Source: GCA-002712965 sp913048525
GTDB lineage: Bacteria; Chloroflexota; Dehalococcoidia; Lucifugimonadales; UBA826
DNA: 24,631 nucleotides
Assembly (NCBI GenBank): GCA_913048525.1
Contig: CAJWWP010000026.1
Location: forward strand, 1 to 24,631
Reading direction: 5' to 3'
A program made the translations under genes and the position numbers. The notes under the pieces were generated by a model. It made no database searches and was not told the DNA's origin. It worked only from the letters and a program-made list of their open reading frames with translations. Position 1 is the first letter of the stretch. Every line of letters starts with the position of its first letter. Shown here piece by piece: positions 22,775-24,631 of the stretch.

Positions 22775-23841
22775 GTCGTATCTTGCCGATTCCTTATCAA
22801 CAAATATATAAAAAATGGAGCACCGCATAATGCCGTTACAATTCCAACAGGTATCTCACCTGGACTCAATACAGTGCGGGCAATTAGATCGGCTATGACT
22901 AGAAAACAACCACCAACAATCGCTGCCATAGGGATAAGTGTTCTGAAATCAGAATGCCAAATGAGTCTCACTACATGAGGTGCAACCAATCCCACGAATC
23001 CGATTAAACCACTAAAGGAGACGACGGCCGCAGTCATCATTGTTGCAACCAAGATTAATATTTTTTTTGTGCGTTCAATATTTACTCCTAAGCTAGAGGC
23101 GTATTCTTCATCTAATTGCATTGTGTTTAAGATTCTGCTGTAAGCGAATGTTATGATGAACCCTGGGAGTAAGTACGGTATTAGAAACAAACTATGGCTC
23201 CACTGAGCTTTGATAAATCCCCCCATAATCCAACTTAAAACCACCCTTAAGTCAGGATCACTTTTTAGCATTAGTAGGCTTGCTATTGCCGTGGAGAAAG
23301 AACCGATTGCCACCCCTGCAAGAATGAGCGTTGTAAGACGAGTACTAGTGGAACGAACAGCTATTCCATATGCAATAGAAACGGCTATCAACGCACCTGT
23401 AAAAGAGGCAATGGGCAATATACTGATGCCTCCATAACTAAATGGTATTCCTGTTAGGAATACAACGGTAGCGCCCAGGGAGGCTCCAGAGGCTACTCCA
23501 ATTAAATACGGGTCTGCTAGAGGATTGCGAAATAGGCCCTGAAAAGTTGCTCCCGAGACTGAGAGAGATGCGCCGACTATTAGAGCTAAAATGACTCGGG
23601 GAAATCGGAGTTTCCATAATATGGTGTCCCAAGACTCTGGCCATGTTTGGGATACGTCTATTATCGGGACTCTCGATAATGCTATCAAAACAGTGGAGGT
23701 TGGATTAATTCCAACTGAGCCAACAGATGCTGCGACTAAGCAGCAGACAATTGCCCCCAATATTCCCACCGATAGTCTCAACCAAGGAAATTTCCTAGAT
23801 TTTTCATGGTTCAACCTAGTGTGAGATGTTTGATCAGTCAT
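22771..23841 (-). CDS. FecCD-family ABC importer permease
   Basis: Membrane channel subunit of the metal-chelate importer. About 356 residues with roughly nine to ten helices and the family signature LRFPRVILALIVGASLSVSGATFQGLFRNPLADPYLIGVASGASLGA, plus the coupling-loop region GLIGFVGLVAPHVVRLIW. The frame is open to 23880, which overlaps the binding-protein stop. ATG 23841 has AAAGGAAA at suitable spacing and is preferred. The substrate is unknown, and the ATPase gene follows with a 4-nt ATGA overlap. Confidence 0.94.
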   Translation of the reverse strand: MTDQTSHTRLNHEKSRKFPWLRLSVGILGAIVCCLVAASVGSVGINPTSTVLIALSRVPIIDVSQTWPESWDTILWKLRFPRVILALIVGASLSVSGATFQGLFRNPLADPYLIGVASGASLGATVVFLTGIPFSYGGISILPIASFTGALIAVSIAYGIAVRSTSTRLTTLILAGVAIGSFSTAIASLLMLKSDPDLRVVLSWIMGGFIKAQWSHSLFLIPYLLPGFIITFAYSRILNTMQLDEEYASSLGVNIERTKKILILVATMMTAAVVSFSGLIGFVGLVAPHVVRLIWHSDFRTLIPMAAIVGGCFLVIADLIARTVLSPGEIPVGIVTALCGAPFFIYLLIRNRQDTT

Positions 23842-23867
23842 TTGCGATTTCCTTTCCCTAGAATGAC

Positions 23868-24631
23868 CTATCTCTTCCAAAGACCTGGGTATATGGTTTT
23901 GGCTAATCCTTCCACTCCAAGTATGAAACGTGGACCCGATGTCGACAGATAATCGTCATCAGAGGTTATTACAGCACCATTACGTACAGCGGTAAGATTT
24001 TTGAATTTGTTATCGGAGCTTATGCTGTCACCATGTGACGCAATAATATACTGAGGGTTTCTCTCTATTAACATCTCCGGGCTGAACTGTGTGTAGCCCT
24101 GGACGTCATGCGCTACGTTTTGGAGTTTCAGAGTTTTGAAGACGTTTCCTATCAGGGTATCGTTTCCAGGGGTCCAAAGTCCTCCAACATCCTGGAATAC
24201 TGTTGGACCTGATTTATATGGCGATAACATGTTCTGGATTGCAGCAACTCTCATCTCGAAGTCGGAGGCGAGAATATTTGCCTCTTTAACAGCACCTGTT
24301 ATCGAACCCCACATTCGGAATAAATCAGCGGTTTTTTGGAAATCATCGTCGATTGTCGGTATTAGTAAAACCTTAAGGCCTGCATTTTTGAGCTGCTCCT
24401 TGAATGTTGGATAAAATATATACACAAGATCTGGATCCAAATTGACGATTGCCTCTATGTCCATATTGAAAGCGTCACCAACTTTTTTTATCGAATTCAC
24501 TTTTGGAGGGTATGAAACGTAATCATGTGTGGCAACTACCCTGTCTCCTTCACCTATAGCAAATATAGTCTCCACCGCTGCTGAGTCAAAAGCGACGATA
24601 CGTTCCGGGGCCTTTGTAAAAATTACTTCAT
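23868..24631 (-). CDS. Metal-chelate/cobalamin-type substrate-binding protein (N terminus cut off)
   Basis: Periplasmic-binding-protein-like (BtuF/FepB/FhuD clade) component of the importer. About 254 residues are present and the frame runs off the right edge with no stop, so signal or lipobox is not visible. The opening KAPERIVAFDSAAVETIFAIGEGDRVVATHDY is the classic family pattern, followed by EAIVNLDPDLVYIF and a C-terminal lobe ending GVEGLAKTIYPGLWKR. It ends 26 nt before the preferred permease start. A riboswitch or Fur-type site upstream would lie outside the window. Confidence 0.9.
   Translation of the reverse strand, partial: EVIFTKAPERIVAFDSAAVETIFAIGEGDRVVATHDYVSYPPKVNSIKKVGDAFNMDIEAIVNLDPDLVYIFYPTFKEQLKNAGLKVLLIPTIDDDFQKTADLFRMWGSITGAVKEANILASDFEMRVAAIQNMLSPYKSGPTVFQDVGGLWTPGNDTLIGNVFKTLKLQNVAHDVQGYTQFSPEMLIERNPQYIIASHGDSISSDNKFKNLTAVRNGAVITSDDDYLSTSGPRFILGVEGLAKTIYPGLWKR

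Overview
The window is a compact, AT-leaning bacterial chromosome segment with no rRNA, tRNA, CRISPR array or insertion sequence that I can see. Genes are packed end to end, often with 1-4 nt overlaps, and TTG or GTG starts are frequent. The gene content suggests a free-living bacterium, most plausibly a Chloroflexota relative of the SAR202/Dehalococcoidia type. The hints are an A-B-C-D-H-I-J-K-L complex I cluster without E/F/G, SufU-type Fe-S assembly, and lipoproteins with long Thr/Pro-rich spacers. This lineage is an inference, not a demonstrated identity.

Layout. (1) 1-6240, minus strand: a complex I (nuo) operon in transcription order nuoA, B, C, D, H, I, J, K, a small DUF2007-like gene, then nuoL running off the left edge. 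(2) 6241-6471: divergent control region with a candidate nuoA promoter on one side and, on the other, a 19-bp near-perfect palindrome between candidate promoter boxes. (3) 6472-8950, plus: a polyprenyl diphosphate synthase, a degenerate nucleoside-phosphorylase-like protein and a YjbQ/UPF0047 protein. (4) 9172-15418, plus: a complete SUF operon, sufB-sufC-sufD-sufU1-rrf2-sufS-sufU2, preceded by a 23-bp dyad and carrying two different SufU scaffold/transfer proteins plus a Cys-rich Rrf2 regulator. (5) 15415-18731: a peptide-type solute-binding lipoprotein (minus), a TatD hydrolase (plus) and a Yip1-like membrane protein (minus). (6) 18861-20667, plus: gamma-like, beta and biotin-carrier parts of a sodium-pumping decarboxylase, without the carboxyltransferase alpha subunit. 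(7) 20671-24631: a TPR lipoprotein (minus), a gamma-class carbonic anhydrase-like protein (plus) and a metal-chelate (siderophore/cobalamin type) ABC importer (minus) whose binding protein is cut by the right edge.

How the parts fit. Complex I is a heavy consumer of Fe-S clusters, so the SUF operon and the iron/cobalamin-type importer make physiological sense close by. Complex I and the biotin-dependent decarboxylase are both ion-pumping membrane systems. The most unusual features are the two-SufU SUF operon with an internal perfect hairpin, the DUF2007-like gene inside the nuo operon, the degenerate phosphorylase beside a prenyl synthase, and the sodium decarboxylase module lacking its alpha subunit. 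None amounts to a demonstrated new system from sequence alone.
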